Source: Prevotella sp. UBA2456
GTDB lineage: Bacteria; Bacteroidota; Bacteroidia; Bacteroidales; Bacteroidaceae
DNA length: 64,000 nt
Assembly (NCBI GenBank): GCA_002342415.1
Contig: DDPY01000015.1
Span: forward strand, 62,001-126,000
Reading direction: 5' to 3'
The position numbers and the translations under genes are program-made. Positions 27,601-35,385 of the stretch are shown piece after piece. Below the pieces are notes generated by a model. It ran no database searches. It was given only the letters and a program-made list of their open reading frames with translations, and was not told where the DNA came from. The number at the start of each line of letters is the position of its first letter. Positions within the stretch are counted from its first letter, which is position 1.

Positions 27601-28359
27601 GATCCCCGCCGCAGCAAGACCAAGTTTGTACTGCTGACCGACGGCGTACTGACCCAGCAAGACATGGCTGACCAGAATATCACGCTGGCTGCCGACGATT
27701 ATCTTGCCAAGCCGTTCAATGTTCAGGAAGCCGTCTTACGCTTCAACAAGCTGATGGGACTCGGACCTATTGACATTGATAACAACACGATTGAGGGCAG
27801 CGAGACGCGTCGTCTTGAAGGCCGTAATGCCAGTATGACAACCGCATCCTTCTCGTACGATGACAACGGTCCCGTTCAGCAGCCTGTACAGGAAGAAGAG
27901 CCTGCGACAGCTCCCCACGAAGAACCGATTGTTCCTGCCGTGCAAGAGTCAACCGGCAACCAAGGCAGTGCCCTGATGCGCCAATACTATGGTGACGATA
28001 CCATTGGCGACTACTCGATGAGCAATGCTATGGACCAGCAGCTGATGCGTAATATCGAGCAATTTGTATTGCAGAATATGAGTCGCGGACAAATCAGTCT
28101 TGAAGAGATGGCCAATGCCATGGGTATGGGTCGTGTACCTTTCTACCATAAGGTTCGTGCCATCACCACGAAGACACCTGCCGAGGTCGTTCGTGAATTA
28201 CGTCTGAAGCACGCTTGTACCTTGCTTGTCACCACCAATGTGAATATGAGCGAATTGGCTATCAACGTAGGTTTCCAGACAGCCGAAAACTTCGCCGGCA
28301 TTTTCAAGGAGAAGTTTGGCATGACACCTCTGGAGTACCGCACAAAATATAAAAGGTAA
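24601..28359 (+). CDS. Propeller-sensor/AraC regulator, a hybrid two-component-like protein without phosphotransfer residues
   Basis: 1252 aa, laid out like a hybrid two-component system but with its phosphorelay removed. Order: N-terminal membrane/signal segment; two seven-bladed propellers of Reg_prop repeats (about 30-660, units like RGFMWFGTPAGLYRFDG and GLIWIGTREGINIL); Y_Y_Y domain (about 690-765); one membrane span (780-803); a coiled-coil region; a receiver-like domain (about 935-1050); an AraC-type HTH (about 1150-1252, FGMTPLEYRTKYKR at the end). The HisKA-like segment reads MTSEDLRQPMARM, with Glu834 at the His position. No HATPase motifs lie between it and the receiver. In the receiver, the phospho-accepting Asp is Lys983 (LVVCKQDMD), while Asp940, Thr1013 and Lys1037 remain. 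It could act as a membrane-bound one-component regulator. Its targets are unknown. Confidence 0.88.
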   Translation: MSKLKNILLILLLALPMAAAGIYLFKTLDARNGLISSQINCILKDQRGFMWFGTPAGLYRFDGYTFKNFQSNSQDGSSLPDSYIVSIQEMLDGNLWIETTAGFCIYHPQTESFERDMKQVYSSMGIDGRPNVVFIDRHKNFWASIPNKGVVAYNMQQQTSYEFAYTNDAHGIPQGNICSIGECRDGAILVYEDGRLVCCDIMRQQQTVWQSDLVAQQHLRKSNSLKVFADQMDNIWLYGQGTLMVYNKNANTWNTNIGTQLGLAGISGDHSVNGMAGDRSGNIWIGTDRSGLIRTNVNSYEMESVQPRNINDNRPQDEITGIQSVYVDDTDLLWVGTEKSGVAYYGNNIYKFASNLIGDITAIAQTSDSTIWYGTGSHGIIGYNGPLASTKVSCMASTPDGSVWVGSKQNGLTRIQNGTSRFYSSRRDSAKTLIDDHINALCCDKSGNLWIATNGGLQVYNPKMDSFSSYTRENGMLNTNNITSLFYGSNNNMLIGSSEGLIVLNLSTREKKVLTGNSTNIETFTNNYITQVYEDSRGLIWIGTREGINILNLVNDEVSQLTEKDGLCNNSICGIAEDKNHNIWVSTSNGISRVVIQRNHEDGTFNYGLYNYSVYDGLQSNEFNMGSILTRQDGVVIFGGLYGVNWVRQASKDEQEVLPRVMLTQLFVGEEEIQTGHEYDGRVILTQALNESSKIELNHSQNNITIKFAAGNYNQGERLQFMYWMEGLDNDWRNGDALLHGVRFHDLGSGNYTLHVKAVSADGAVSNQERSLEITIDRHWLVSWWMMTIYVIIAIIVLAVWRYGIKKAKKIWKSKRTVIDELKRQREEIKMTSEDLRQPMARMTTIIGNLAMKEETMEGREQLNSLHFQLLQVITRISEMQSTLENPEKKAESTAKDRMELNDRGEVAMISSSSSKELTAEIRPLKFDSQAKKFSVVFIDSNHEFLNFINAHLREVYDFHTYDNIKDALPDIEMLNADLVVCKQDMDYMTGSELCNQFKQDPRRSKTKFVLLTDGVLTQQDMADQNITLAADDYLAKPFNVQEAVLRFNKLMGLGPIDIDNNTIEGSETRRLEGRNASMTTASFSYDDNGPVQQPVQEEEPATAPHEEPIVPAVQESTGNQGSALMRQYYGDDTIGDYSMSNAMDQQLMRNIEQFVLQNMSRGQISLEEMANAMGMGRVPFYHKVRAITTKTPAEVVRELRLKHACTLLVTTNVNMSELAINVGFQTAENFAGIFKEKFGMTPLEYRTKYKR

Positions 28360-28488
28360 GAAAACAAAAAGGTAAAAAGGGTAAAAAGATAGTAAGGAAA
28401 GGAAACAGCAACAATGGAATGTAGAACAAACAAAAAGAGATTATCTCAGCGGAGATACCTTTTACCTTTTTATTTTCTCACCTTTTTT
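28351..28488. repeat. Inverted repeat enclosing the start codon of the phospholipase D-family gene
   Basis: 28351-28380 pairs with 28458-28488 over about 29 bp with two mismatches and one bulge (GGTAAGAAAA-type on the left, TTTTCTCACC-type on the right). The left arm spans the last codons and stop of the upstream regulator. The right arm encodes part of the next protein's signal peptide. The start codon at 28414 lies in the loop. Confidence 0.65.
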
Positions 28489-29709
28489 CCCCTCTGTTCA
28501 CTGGCGCAGACCAGCGACTCGCTGATTGTTCAGACACTCAGGGCCCACAAGGTGCGCTTTACCCACGACAATAGCGTCACCCTGCTCATGTCCGGACAGC
28601 AGAAATTTGATGATATGTTCCGTGCTATCCGCCAGGCAAAGAGCAGCATACACTTAGAGTATTTCAATTTCCGCAATGACTCTATCGCCTCCCTCTTGTT
28701 CGACATCCTGAGAGAGAAGCGTCGCGAGGGAGTCGAGGTGAGAGCTATGTTCGACGGCTTTGGCAACGACTCCAACAACCAGCCTCTGAAGAAGCATCAC
28801 CTGCGGGCACTTCGGGCCGACAGCATCGAGATTGTAGAATACTCTCCCATCCGTTTCCCGTGGGTCAACCACATCTTTGGCCGCGACCACCGCAAGATAG
28901 TAGTCATCGACGGTAAGATTGCCTATACAGGCGGAATGAATGTGGCCGACTATTACATCAAGGGAACAGAGCAAGTAGGCGAATGGCGCGACATGCACTG
29001 CCGTATCGAAGGCGATGCCGTCAACCATCTGCAAGGAATCTTCCTGCGAATATGGAACCGTACTACCGGGCAGAATGTCCATGGCATCAAGTACTATCGC
29101 GGAGGCACGCCGACCGTTTTTGAAGGACTGAAGCCCGACACTACCCATACCGCCGGACGAAAGATGATAGGCATCATCAACCGCGAGCCCTATGTCACCC
29201 CCAAGATTATGCGCACCTTCTATATCAATGCCATCGACCAGGCTCGCGACTCTATCCATATCATCAACCCTTACTTCACACTCATCCCAACCGTCACCAG
29301 AGCACTGACGCGAGCCATCAGAAGAGGAGTAAAAGTAGAAATCATGCTTTCCGCGAAGAGCGACATTCCGCTGACACCCGACGCCGCCCTCTATCAAGCC
29401 CACAAACTCATGAAACGAGGTGCAAAAGTATGGCTATACAAGCCTGGGTTCCATCATTCCAAGATTATGATGGTTGACGGGCGCTTCTGCACGGTGGGCA
29501 GCACCAATCTGGATGCCCGCAGCCTGAAGTGCGACTTCGAGGAGAATGCCGTCATCATCGATCAGGCAACAACCAAGGAGTTGGATGATATGTTTTGGCG
29601 CGACAAGCAGAAGTCGTTTCTGCTGACAGAGCAGTCATGGGACGAGTTCCGCACGGGATGGCAGAAGTTCGTCGGGTGGTTTGCCCACCTGCTGCAACCT
29701 TTCCTCTAA
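28414..29709 (+). CDS. Phospholipase D-family protein, cardiolipin synthase-like
   Basis: 431 aa. An N-terminal hydrophobic segment ending SLAQ looks like a signal peptide. Two PLD (HKD) active sites follow: FGRDHRKIVVIDGKIAYTGG (about 155-174) and HHSKIMMVDGRFCTVGSTN (about 345-365), with NLDARSLKCDFEEN after the second. The pair of HxK(x4)D motifs in a 430-residue chain fits bacterial cardiolipin synthase, which joins two phosphatidylglycerols. The cleavable-looking signal instead of two membrane helices leaves a periplasmic phosphodiesterase possible. The signal peptide is encoded partly by an intergenic-type repeat. Confidence 0.8.
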   Translation: MECRTNKKRLSQRRYLLPFYFLTFFPLCSLAQTSDSLIVQTLRAHKVRFTHDNSVTLLMSGQQKFDDMFRAIRQAKSSIHLEYFNFRNDSIASLLFDILREKRREGVEVRAMFDGFGNDSNNQPLKKHHLRALRADSIEIVEYSPIRFPWVNHIFGRDHRKIVVIDGKIAYTGGMNVADYYIKGTEQVGEWRDMHCRIEGDAVNHLQGIFLRIWNRTTGQNVHGIKYYRGGTPTVFEGLKPDTTHTAGRKMIGIINREPYVTPKIMRTFYINAIDQARDSIHIINPYFTLIPTVTRALTRAIRRGVKVEIMLSAKSDIPLTPDAALYQAHKLMKRGAKVWLYKPGFHHSKIMMVDGRFCTVGSTNLDARSLKCDFEENAVIIDQATTKELDDMFWRDKQKSFLLTEQSWDEFRTGWQKFVGWFAHLLQPFL

Positions 29710-31838
29710 GCAGCCACCAGACTCTCCATCATTCTGATATCTATATCCGACAGGCCATACTTCTCAACGAGCACATGATCTCGAAGCAGCATGTCTGGCA
29801 CATAACCGGGCACCTTCTGGTATTGTCTGAAAGAGTCTACAGCCTCACCGATGCGTCCGATAAACCATAGGCAGTAGCCCCTGTTCTGGTAATCCTCGCC
29901 AGAGAGTTTCCCCTGATTGTTCAGTTCGTCGTACACCTTGGTGGCCTGCTCCAGTTTTCCGTCACACAGCAAGGTCCAGCCCAAGACTCTGCTGACGCGC
30001 TCATTTTCCGGCTGCTCGTAATTCAACTGGTACAACAGCTGCAAGGCCTCTTCATACTCCTTCATTTCTACCTGGCATATAGCCTTGTTCAGCATATAGC
30101 CTTTTTTCTCTGGATGCAATAGCAGCAAGTGTTCATAGGCATTATACGCATCATCGAAGCGCCCGCTGTCGTAGGCTTGACGGGCAACGCCTTTCAGTGC
30201 CTGTTCATTGTCGGAATCCAATTTCAAGGCCTCCTGATAGTTCCCCGCCCACAGGTAATACTGCACATCCTGCATCTGGGGAGGGAATGTCTGCAACAGG
30301 TTCTCGGTGGTCTTCCTGTATTTTTGTTTTAGCAGCATGGCCACCACTTCCCGCTTATGTTCCTCCAGCGGCGTGTTTGTCATCAGCCTTGAGGTAAAGA
30401 ACATACACCTGCCCAGTTCGCTCTTGGCAGTATCAAATGGATTGAAAAGGGCCGACCTGTTGGGGAAGAGCTTAAAAAAGCGGTAGAGGTCCATCAGGTA
30501 GATACGTCGCACATAAGCCGGGTCGTGAAGCTCGTCCTCACTGACAGCATCAAATCGTGTCTCCCCTCTGTCAATGATGGCACGCATGGAGGGCGGCATC
30601 ATGTCAAGGGCATTCTGCACGGTCATGATCAATGAGTATTTATCACTATTACAGAACGGGCCGCGTTCCACTAACTGTAATGCGAAACGGTTGTCACCCA
30701 ACTTCTGCATGAACTGGGCAATATCAGGGTGCTGCAAATAGAACGGCACCAGCCAGTTGCTCATATCATAGAAGAAAGGAAAACGTTTCATCTGCGAGAA
30801 TCCGCCGAAATAGATGTCTGCCCCCTGCTTCTCCATATTCATCATTCGTTGGAAGCTGGCCTCCAGTTTCTCCATGCGTTCCTCGGCGGCATCGGGGTGA
30901 AGCACGTCTTCCAGTTCATTGTCCTCAACCTCTTCCAAACCGTTAGGTGTCATGCGGAACTGGTTGTTCTTCATCAGGTCGGGCATGATTTCCTCCCGGA
31001 TTGTCGTGGTATCCTTTTCCGCGTTCAGCGCATACACTAACTGCATCTGCAGCTCGGTGAGTTCGCGACAAGCTTTCTTCGACTGTAGCAAGTCGGCAAT
31101 CAGCTGAAACTGTTCAGGATATATCTTCAGCGAATCATCATCCAGACTCAGCACCCATCCCACCAGTGCACGCTGGCGTACTTCCTCGTCGTGCGACTGC
31201 TGATAGACATTGACCAGCAGTCGGAACTTCACGATTTCAAAGCAGTTCATCAGCGATAGTGTGACGGCCGACACCAATAGCTGCTGGTCGATGGTATCGA
31301 CAGTGGGCGACAACAGTATTTCCTCCATGCCCTGCCCTACTCCCGCCGTCCATACGCGCGAGGTGACAATATAGTTGAACAGGTCGTTCATCTGCTGCTG
31401 GTGCTGTTTGTATATCTCCTTGCTCTTCTCCGTCCGCACATCTTCCGGCTCCAGCTGAAGCATCGCGACATCGGTCACAAATCCTTCCAACTCGTGCCGG
31501 ATATTGTCCAGCGACCAGTTGCGCCCCGACTGTCTCACCTGCTTATACAGCTGTTGCAGATAGGACGACGAGGTCATGTGCCGGTGGATGGCAATGTTGG
31601 CACAAAGCACGTAGACACGCTGCAGTAGCCGTTGATACTGCTCATCGCGCTGAGGGTCTTTCACCCCCTGCAGCCAGTAGCTCTCCATCAGTTTGTATTC
31701 TGCCTTCAGCTCTTCCAGTTTCTCGCGCGACTGCGGATTAGGCCATGCCGACAGGTAGGTATCTGCCTCAGCTAATGCCATACCGACATTACCCATTGCC
31801 AACTGGTAATAGATGCGTTCCAATGTTATATCCGTCAT
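29706..31838 (-). CDS. Tetratricopeptide-repeat protein of unknown function
   Basis: 710 aa from the ATG at 31838; the frame extends to 31943 but that part overlaps the upstream gene. No signal peptide or membrane span is evident, so it is probably cytoplasmic. The N-terminal two-thirds is helical without clear motifs. The C-terminal third has TPR-like units (LWAGNYQEALKLDSDNEQAL, ARQAYDSGRFDDAYNAYEHL, GYMLNKAICQVEMKEYEEAL, GYCLWFIGRIGEAVDSFRQY). It follows the binding-protein-like lipoprotein gene by 14 bp, suggesting cotranscription, and its last 4 bp overlap the end of the convergent phospholipase D-family gene. A scaffold role is likely; nothing more specific can be read. Confidence 0.8.
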   Translation of the reverse strand: MTDITLERIYYQLAMGNVGMALAEADTYLSAWPNPQSREKLEELKAEYKLMESYWLQGVKDPQRDEQYQRLLQRVYVLCANIAIHRHMTSSSYLQQLYKQVRQSGRNWSLDNIRHELEGFVTDVAMLQLEPEDVRTEKSKEIYKQHQQQMNDLFNYIVTSRVWTAGVGQGMEEILLSPTVDTIDQQLLVSAVTLSLMNCFEIVKFRLLVNVYQQSHDEEVRQRALVGWVLSLDDDSLKIYPEQFQLIADLLQSKKACRELTELQMQLVYALNAEKDTTTIREEIMPDLMKNNQFRMTPNGLEEVEDNELEDVLHPDAAEERMEKLEASFQRMMNMEKQGADIYFGGFSQMKRFPFFYDMSNWLVPFYLQHPDIAQFMQKLGDNRFALQLVERGPFCNSDKYSLIMTVQNALDMMPPSMRAIIDRGETRFDAVSEDELHDPAYVRRIYLMDLYRFFKLFPNRSALFNPFDTAKSELGRCMFFTSRLMTNTPLEEHKREVVAMLLKQKYRKTTENLLQTFPPQMQDVQYYLWAGNYQEALKLDSDNEQALKGVARQAYDSGRFDDAYNAYEHLLLLHPEKKGYMLNKAICQVEMKEYEEALQLLYQLNYEQPENERVSRVLGWTLLCDGKLEQATKVYDELNNQGKLSGEDYQNRGYCLWFIGRIGEAVDSFRQYQKVPGYVPDMLLRDHVLVEKYGLSDIDIRMMESLVAA

Positions 31839-31852
31839 ACCTGTCCCACTTT

Positions 31853-32845
31853 TTACTTTCTTCTTTTTCCTCTCTTTGCCTTGGTTTTCTTGCTCTTGGC
31901 TTCGGGCGTATCCTTCTTCACGTCTGCCTTCTTGCCCACCCACTTTTCTGCCAGCAACACGTCTTTCTCACGTGGTCCACGGGCATGCTCAAATTTCAAA
32001 TGGTCTGGCAGGGAGTCGACCAAATGCTTTTTCATGCGACACCGTTCCACGATAAGAGGGCGATAATAGCGAACACCGTTTTTGTTGATAGAGTCGCAAG
32101 CCTGATTATAGGCATTGACAAACAGTTCCAACTGCTTGCTGCGGGCCTGCCGCTGCATCTCCTTCTCGCGGAAGGCCATGACACCCAGTTGCACATCTTC
32201 CTTCCGCGTGTCATAGACCACATTGTTTTTCAAAGTCCTGGCGGCCGTAGCCTGCGGCTCCGTCAGCCACATCACGTCCATCTCGTTGTTCTGCAACATC
32301 AGCAGACGCAGGTTGACATCATTGATCTGCACCTTGAACACACGGTCCTTGTCCAGCTTCGCCGAGTCTATCATCCGGTCTGTCAGCAGGTCGGTAGCCG
32401 AGAAACGGGTCATGGCCACCATCTTATCATCTATCTGCTTCAGCTGATGTACGCGGGCATTGCGGTTAGCCACCAACTGCCAGTAGGTATTCGTCGAAAT
32501 CGGGTAGCGCATCTTCAGTCCCCTTTGTTCCATCCGCTTGGCACGCACCAGGTCGGTGATGCTACCCTCCACCCTGCCGCGCTCCAACGCGGTGTCGCAA
32601 TCCATTTGGGCCATATAGAATTTCAGCCGTACGCCACCCCGCAGGGTGTCAAACAACTGATAGTGTTCTGCCACATAGAGAGGCAGGCAGTCCAGTGTTG
32701 GCATCACAGCCACCTTCAGTGCTGCCGAGTCTTTGCGCATGGCTTCCCGACGCTGTTGTCGCGTCTGCCGTTTGGTTTCCTCATACGACTGTCCACAGGC
32801 TACCAGCAGGAACAAGCCGAGCATCATAATAGTCAACTGCTTCAT
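31853..32845 (-). CDS. Periplasmic-binding-protein-like lipoprotein without ABC partners
   Basis: 330 aa from the ATG at 32845, which gives the lipobox LVAC. The body resembles the SsuA/NMT1-type solute-binding fold: LKVAVMPTLDCLPLYVAEH at the start, a switch region ISTNTYWQLVANRNAR, and LQNNEMDVMWLTEPQATAA. The C terminus is a very basic tail rich in Lys and Arg (AKSKKTKAKRGKRRK). No ABC permease or ATPase gene is nearby; the downstream partner is a TPR protein. It may therefore be a sensor or scaffold rather than a transport component (inference). Minus-strand -7 box TAATTTTG at 32862-32855. Confidence 0.7.
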   Translation of the reverse strand: MKQLTIMMLGLFLLVACGQSYEETKRQTRQQRREAMRKDSAALKVAVMPTLDCLPLYVAEHYQLFDTLRGGVRLKFYMAQMDCDTALERGRVEGSITDLVRAKRMEQRGLKMRYPISTNTYWQLVANRNARVHQLKQIDDKMVAMTRFSATDLLTDRMIDSAKLDKDRVFKVQINDVNLRLLMLQNNEMDVMWLTEPQATAARTLKNNVVYDTRKEDVQLGVMAFREKEMQRQARSKQLELFVNAYNQACDSINKNGVRYYRPLIVERCRMKKHLVDSLPDHLKFEHARGPREKDVLLAEKWVGKKADVKKDTPEAKSKKTKAKRGKRRK

Positions 32846-32871
32846 ATTCGACTGCAAAATTACAAATAAAT

Positions 32872-32902
32872 TTTGTAACACGGAAAATTATTTGTAACTT
32901 TG
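32872..32902 (+). promoter_or_regulatory. radA promoter
   Basis: TTTG at 32872-32875 and TAACTTTG at 32895-32902, spaced 19 nt. The ATG follows 8 nt after the -7 box, so the leader is extremely short or the transcript leaderless. The divergent gene's -7 box (32862-32855) lies just upstream. Confidence 0.7.
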
Positions 32903-32910
32903 CATCAATT

Positions 32911-34341
32911 ATGGCTAAAGACAAGACAATGTTTGTCTGCGATCATTGCGGACAGGAATCACCCAAGTGGATAGGCAAGTGCCCTGCTTGTGGAAAATGG
33001 AATACATTCAAGGAAATCAAGGTGGCCGACACCCGCAAGCAGCTGGCGGCCTCCTCGGCTGCCGCCTCTGCCGGTCACCAGCTTCGACAAAACAAGGTGC
33101 TCCGGCTGAAAGACATCTCTGCCCACGACGACCCTCGCATCGACATGCGCGACGAGGAGTTGAACCGCGTGTTAGGAGGCGGACTCGTTCCCGGCTCCAT
33201 TGTACTGTTGGGCGGCGAACCAGGCATTGGCAAGTCTACTCTCTCGCTGCAAACCATGCTGAATATATCCAGAGGTGAGGGGTTAGAGGTGAGTGGTGAG
33301 AGAAAAGCTCTGCGTGTGCTCTATGTCAGCGGTGAGGAGAGTGCCCATCAGCTGAAGATGCGTGCCGAGCGCCTCGCCGTCAACAGCCATGCCGCAGACG
33401 AGAATTTCCTGCTGCTCTGCGAGAACTCCCTCGAGGCCGTCTTCGAACATATCAAGGAGGTACAGCCCGAACTGGTGGTTATCGACTCCATCCAGACCAT
33501 CTCCACCGAGGATGTCGAGTCGAGTGCAGGCTCTATTGCCCAGGTGCGCGAGTGCGCCTCGGCCCTGCTGCGATTTGCCAAGACCTCCGGGGTTCCCGTC
33601 ATCCTCATTGGCCACATCACCAAGGAGGGAACGCTCGCCGGCCCGAAAATCCTGGAACACATTGTCGACACCGTCATCCAGTTTGAGGGCGACCAGCACT
33701 ATATGTACCGCATCCTGCGCTCCATCAAGAACCGCTTCGGCTCCACCTCTGAGCTGGGCATCTACGAGATGCAGCAGACGGGCCTCCGACAGGTGAGCAA
33801 CCCCTCGGAACTGCTGCTGACCGAAGACCACGAGGGCCTGTCCGGGGTAGCCATCTCAAGTGCCATCGAGGGGGTCCGCCCCTTTCTGGTCGAGACTCAG
33901 GCATTGGTGAGCAGTGCCGCCTATGGCACTCCCCAGCGTTCTGCTACCGGCTTCGACCAGCGCCGCCTGAACATGCTGCTGGCTGTGCTCGAAAAGCGGG
34001 TAGGATTCAAGCTGATGCAGAAAGATGTTTTCCTCAACATTGCCGGAGGCCTCCGCGTAACGGATATGGCTATGGACCTCTCCGTCATTGCCGCCGTGCT
34101 GTCATCCAATGTGGATACACCCATTGAGGAGGGCTGGTGCATGGCTGGCGAAGTGGGACTGAGTGGTGAGGTACGCCCTGTGGCACGCATCGAACAGCGC
34201 ATCTCCGAGGCAGAGAAGCTCGGTTTCCAGCATATCATCATTCCCAAATACAACCTCTCCGGCCTCAACCGCAAGAAGTTCAACATAGAGCTCGTGCCCG
34301 TCCGCAAAGTCGAGGAAGCCCTCCGCGCCCTATTCGGATAA
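32911..34341 (+). CDS. radA: DNA repair protein RadA
   Basis: 476 aa. A RecA-like branch-migration helicase of recombinational repair. An N-terminal four-Cys zinc motif (CDHCG...CPACGKW), Walker A GGEPGIGKST, Walker B VVIDSIQT, the RadA-specific KNRFGSTSELG motif, and a C-terminal Lon-protease-like domain (GGLRVTDMAMDLSVIAAVLS, GEVGLSGEVRPV) are all present. Oddly, between LQTMLNIS and LRVLYVSGEES there is an extra RGEGLEVSGERKA. It is encoded by a 7-bp repeat array (33272-33302) of a family otherwise found between genes. The motifs on both sides are intact and the frame is kept, so the protein is probably functional. Confidence 0.95.
   Translation: MAKDKTMFVCDHCGQESPKWIGKCPACGKWNTFKEIKVADTRKQLAASSAAASAGHQLRQNKVLRLKDISAHDDPRIDMRDEELNRVLGGGLVPGSIVLLGGEPGIGKSTLSLQTMLNISRGEGLEVSGERKALRVLYVSGEESAHQLKMRAERLAVNSHAADENFLLLCENSLEAVFEHIKEVQPELVVIDSIQTISTEDVESSAGSIAQVRECASALLRFAKTSGVPVILIGHITKEGTLAGPKILEHIVDTVIQFEGDQHYMYRILRSIKNRFGSTSELGIYEMQQTGLRQVSNPSELLLTEDHEGLSGVAISSAIEGVRPFLVETQALVSSAAYGTPQRSATGFDQRRLNMLLAVLEKRVGFKLMQKDVFLNIAGGLRVTDMAMDLSVIAAVLSSNVDTPIEEGWCMAGEVGLSGEVRPVARIEQRISEAEKLGFQHIIIPKYNLSGLNRKKFNIELVPVRKVEEALRALFG
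33272..33302 (+). repeat. 7-bp array inside radA
   Basis: GAGGTGA, GGGGTTA, GAGGTGA, GTGGTGA plus GAG at an exact 7-bp period. Same family as 347-377 and 22716-22732. It encodes RGEGLEVSGE between Walker A and the next strand. Confidence 0.8.
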
Positions 34342-34439
34342 GACAGAATAATAATTTAAAGACAGAATAATTTAAAGACAGAGTAACATAATAACAGATT
34401 TGCAATAACAAATTTGCAGTTTTATCATTTTTCCGAAAC

Positions 34440-34505
34440 TGCACTCGAAATATTTTTTGCGTGCACTCAAAAAAGTTTTCCACTGCACTCTGGAAAAGTA
34501 TCTCT
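34440..34505. repeat. 22-bp array of TGCACTC, 3 copies
   Basis: TGCACTC starts at 34440, 34462 and 34484, exactly 22 bp apart, separated by A/T-rich 15-bp linkers. Same period as the arrays at 13910, 45455 and 54433 but a different core. Confidence 0.75.
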
Positions 34506-34514
34506 TAAGGTGAC

Positions 34515-34546
34515 GGGTGACGGGTGACGGCCGTCACCTGTCACCC
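34515..34546. repeat. 32-bp palindrome built from GGTGACG 7-mers
   Basis: Three GGTGACG units run into a mirror image (CGTCACC), giving a 16-bp stem centred at 34530/34531 with one G-T pair. There is no loop and no T-run on either side, so it is a poor intrinsic terminator as DNA but a good cruciform or protein site. Confidence 0.7.
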
Positions 34547-34726
34547 ATCATCAACATGGTACTGCAAAGACAATAAAAAAAGACAGAAATGCAAGAAAAA
34601 ACGCATTTATTTTCCATCACGACGCATATGGACTCTATACAAATTAGTTATTTTTTCCTTTATTAGCTTTTTTTGTCCCATTATAGAATACCCACTAATT
34701 CACAGAGGAGTAGTTACCTGTAATCA

Positions 34727-35380
34727 TTAGACACTATACCCAGTTGTGTCGTCAATGCCTGCCTCGGCGAAGGCTTCGCGGCGCTCCACACAGGTGCCGC
34801 AACGGCCACAGTGTATGTCACCGCCCTTATAGCACGACCAAGTCTTCGAGTAGTCGATACCCAAGGCCTTACCCCGGCGGGCAATGTCGGCCTTGGTGAT
34901 GTTAGTATAGGGCGAGCGCAGGTGTACATTGACAAAGGTTCCTGCCGAAGCTGCCGCATCGAAGGCCTCGACAAACTCCGGCCGGCAGTCGGGATAGATG
35001 GTATGATCGCCCCCGTGGTTGGCCATCATCACATACTTCAAGCCGTTCGATTCGGCAATGCCTACAGCTATCGAGAGCATGATGCCATTGCGGAAGGGCA
35101 CCACCGTCGACTTCATATTATCATCTGCATAGTGGCCCTCAGGAATTTCCTCGCCGCCTTCCAACAGCGAGCTCTTGAAATAGCGCGTCATAAAGTCCAG
35201 CGGTATCACGATATGGCGGATGCCTAACTGCTCGCAGTGCCAGCGGGCAAAGGGAATCTCGCGGGCGTTATGCTTGCTGCCATAGTCGAACGAGATGGCG
35301 AGGGCTATACGCTCCTGCTCATCATATAATAAGGTGGTAGAATCCACACCACCGCTCAATATTAGTACAGAATCTTTCAT
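34727..35380 (-). CDS. queC: 7-cyano-7-deazaguanine synthase
   Basis: 217 aa from the ATG at 35380, where the ATP-PPi loop LILSGGVDSTTLL begins at once; the frame extends further upstream into the promoter. It converts 7-carboxy-7-deazaguanine to preQ0 with ATP and ammonia in queuosine synthesis. It also shows SFDYGSKH, MLSIAVGIAESNG, and the C-terminal zinc site C-x7-C-x2-C-x2-C followed by ERREAF. The length matches QueC. No other queuosine gene is adjacent. Confidence 0.94.
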   Translation of the reverse strand: MKDSVLILSGGVDSTTLLYDEQERIALAISFDYGSKHNAREIPFARWHCEQLGIRHIVIPLDFMTRYFKSSLLEGGEEIPEGHYADDNMKSTVVPFRNGIMLSIAVGIAESNGLKYVMMANHGGDHTIYPDCRPEFVEAFDAAASAGTFVNVHLRSPYTNITKADIARRGKALGIDYSKTWSCYKGGDIHCGRCGTCVERREAFAEAGIDDTTGYSV

Positions 35381-35385
35381 AATTG

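Larger units (their letters stand above)
34342..34726. other. Intergenic region between convergent radA and queC
   Basis: No gene seen. It holds AT-rich short repeats (ATAATTTAAAGACAGA type, 34347-34385), a 22-bp-period TGCACTC array (34440-34490), a GC-rich palindrome (34515-34546) and an AT-rich tract. Confidence 0.75.

Noticed and set aside
24601..28359. A misread H box or a sequencing error explaining the missing phosphotransfer residues
   Set aside because: The frame is open throughout, codons GAG (Glu834) and AAG (Lys983) read cleanly, and an entire ATPase domain is absent, which a single error cannot produce.
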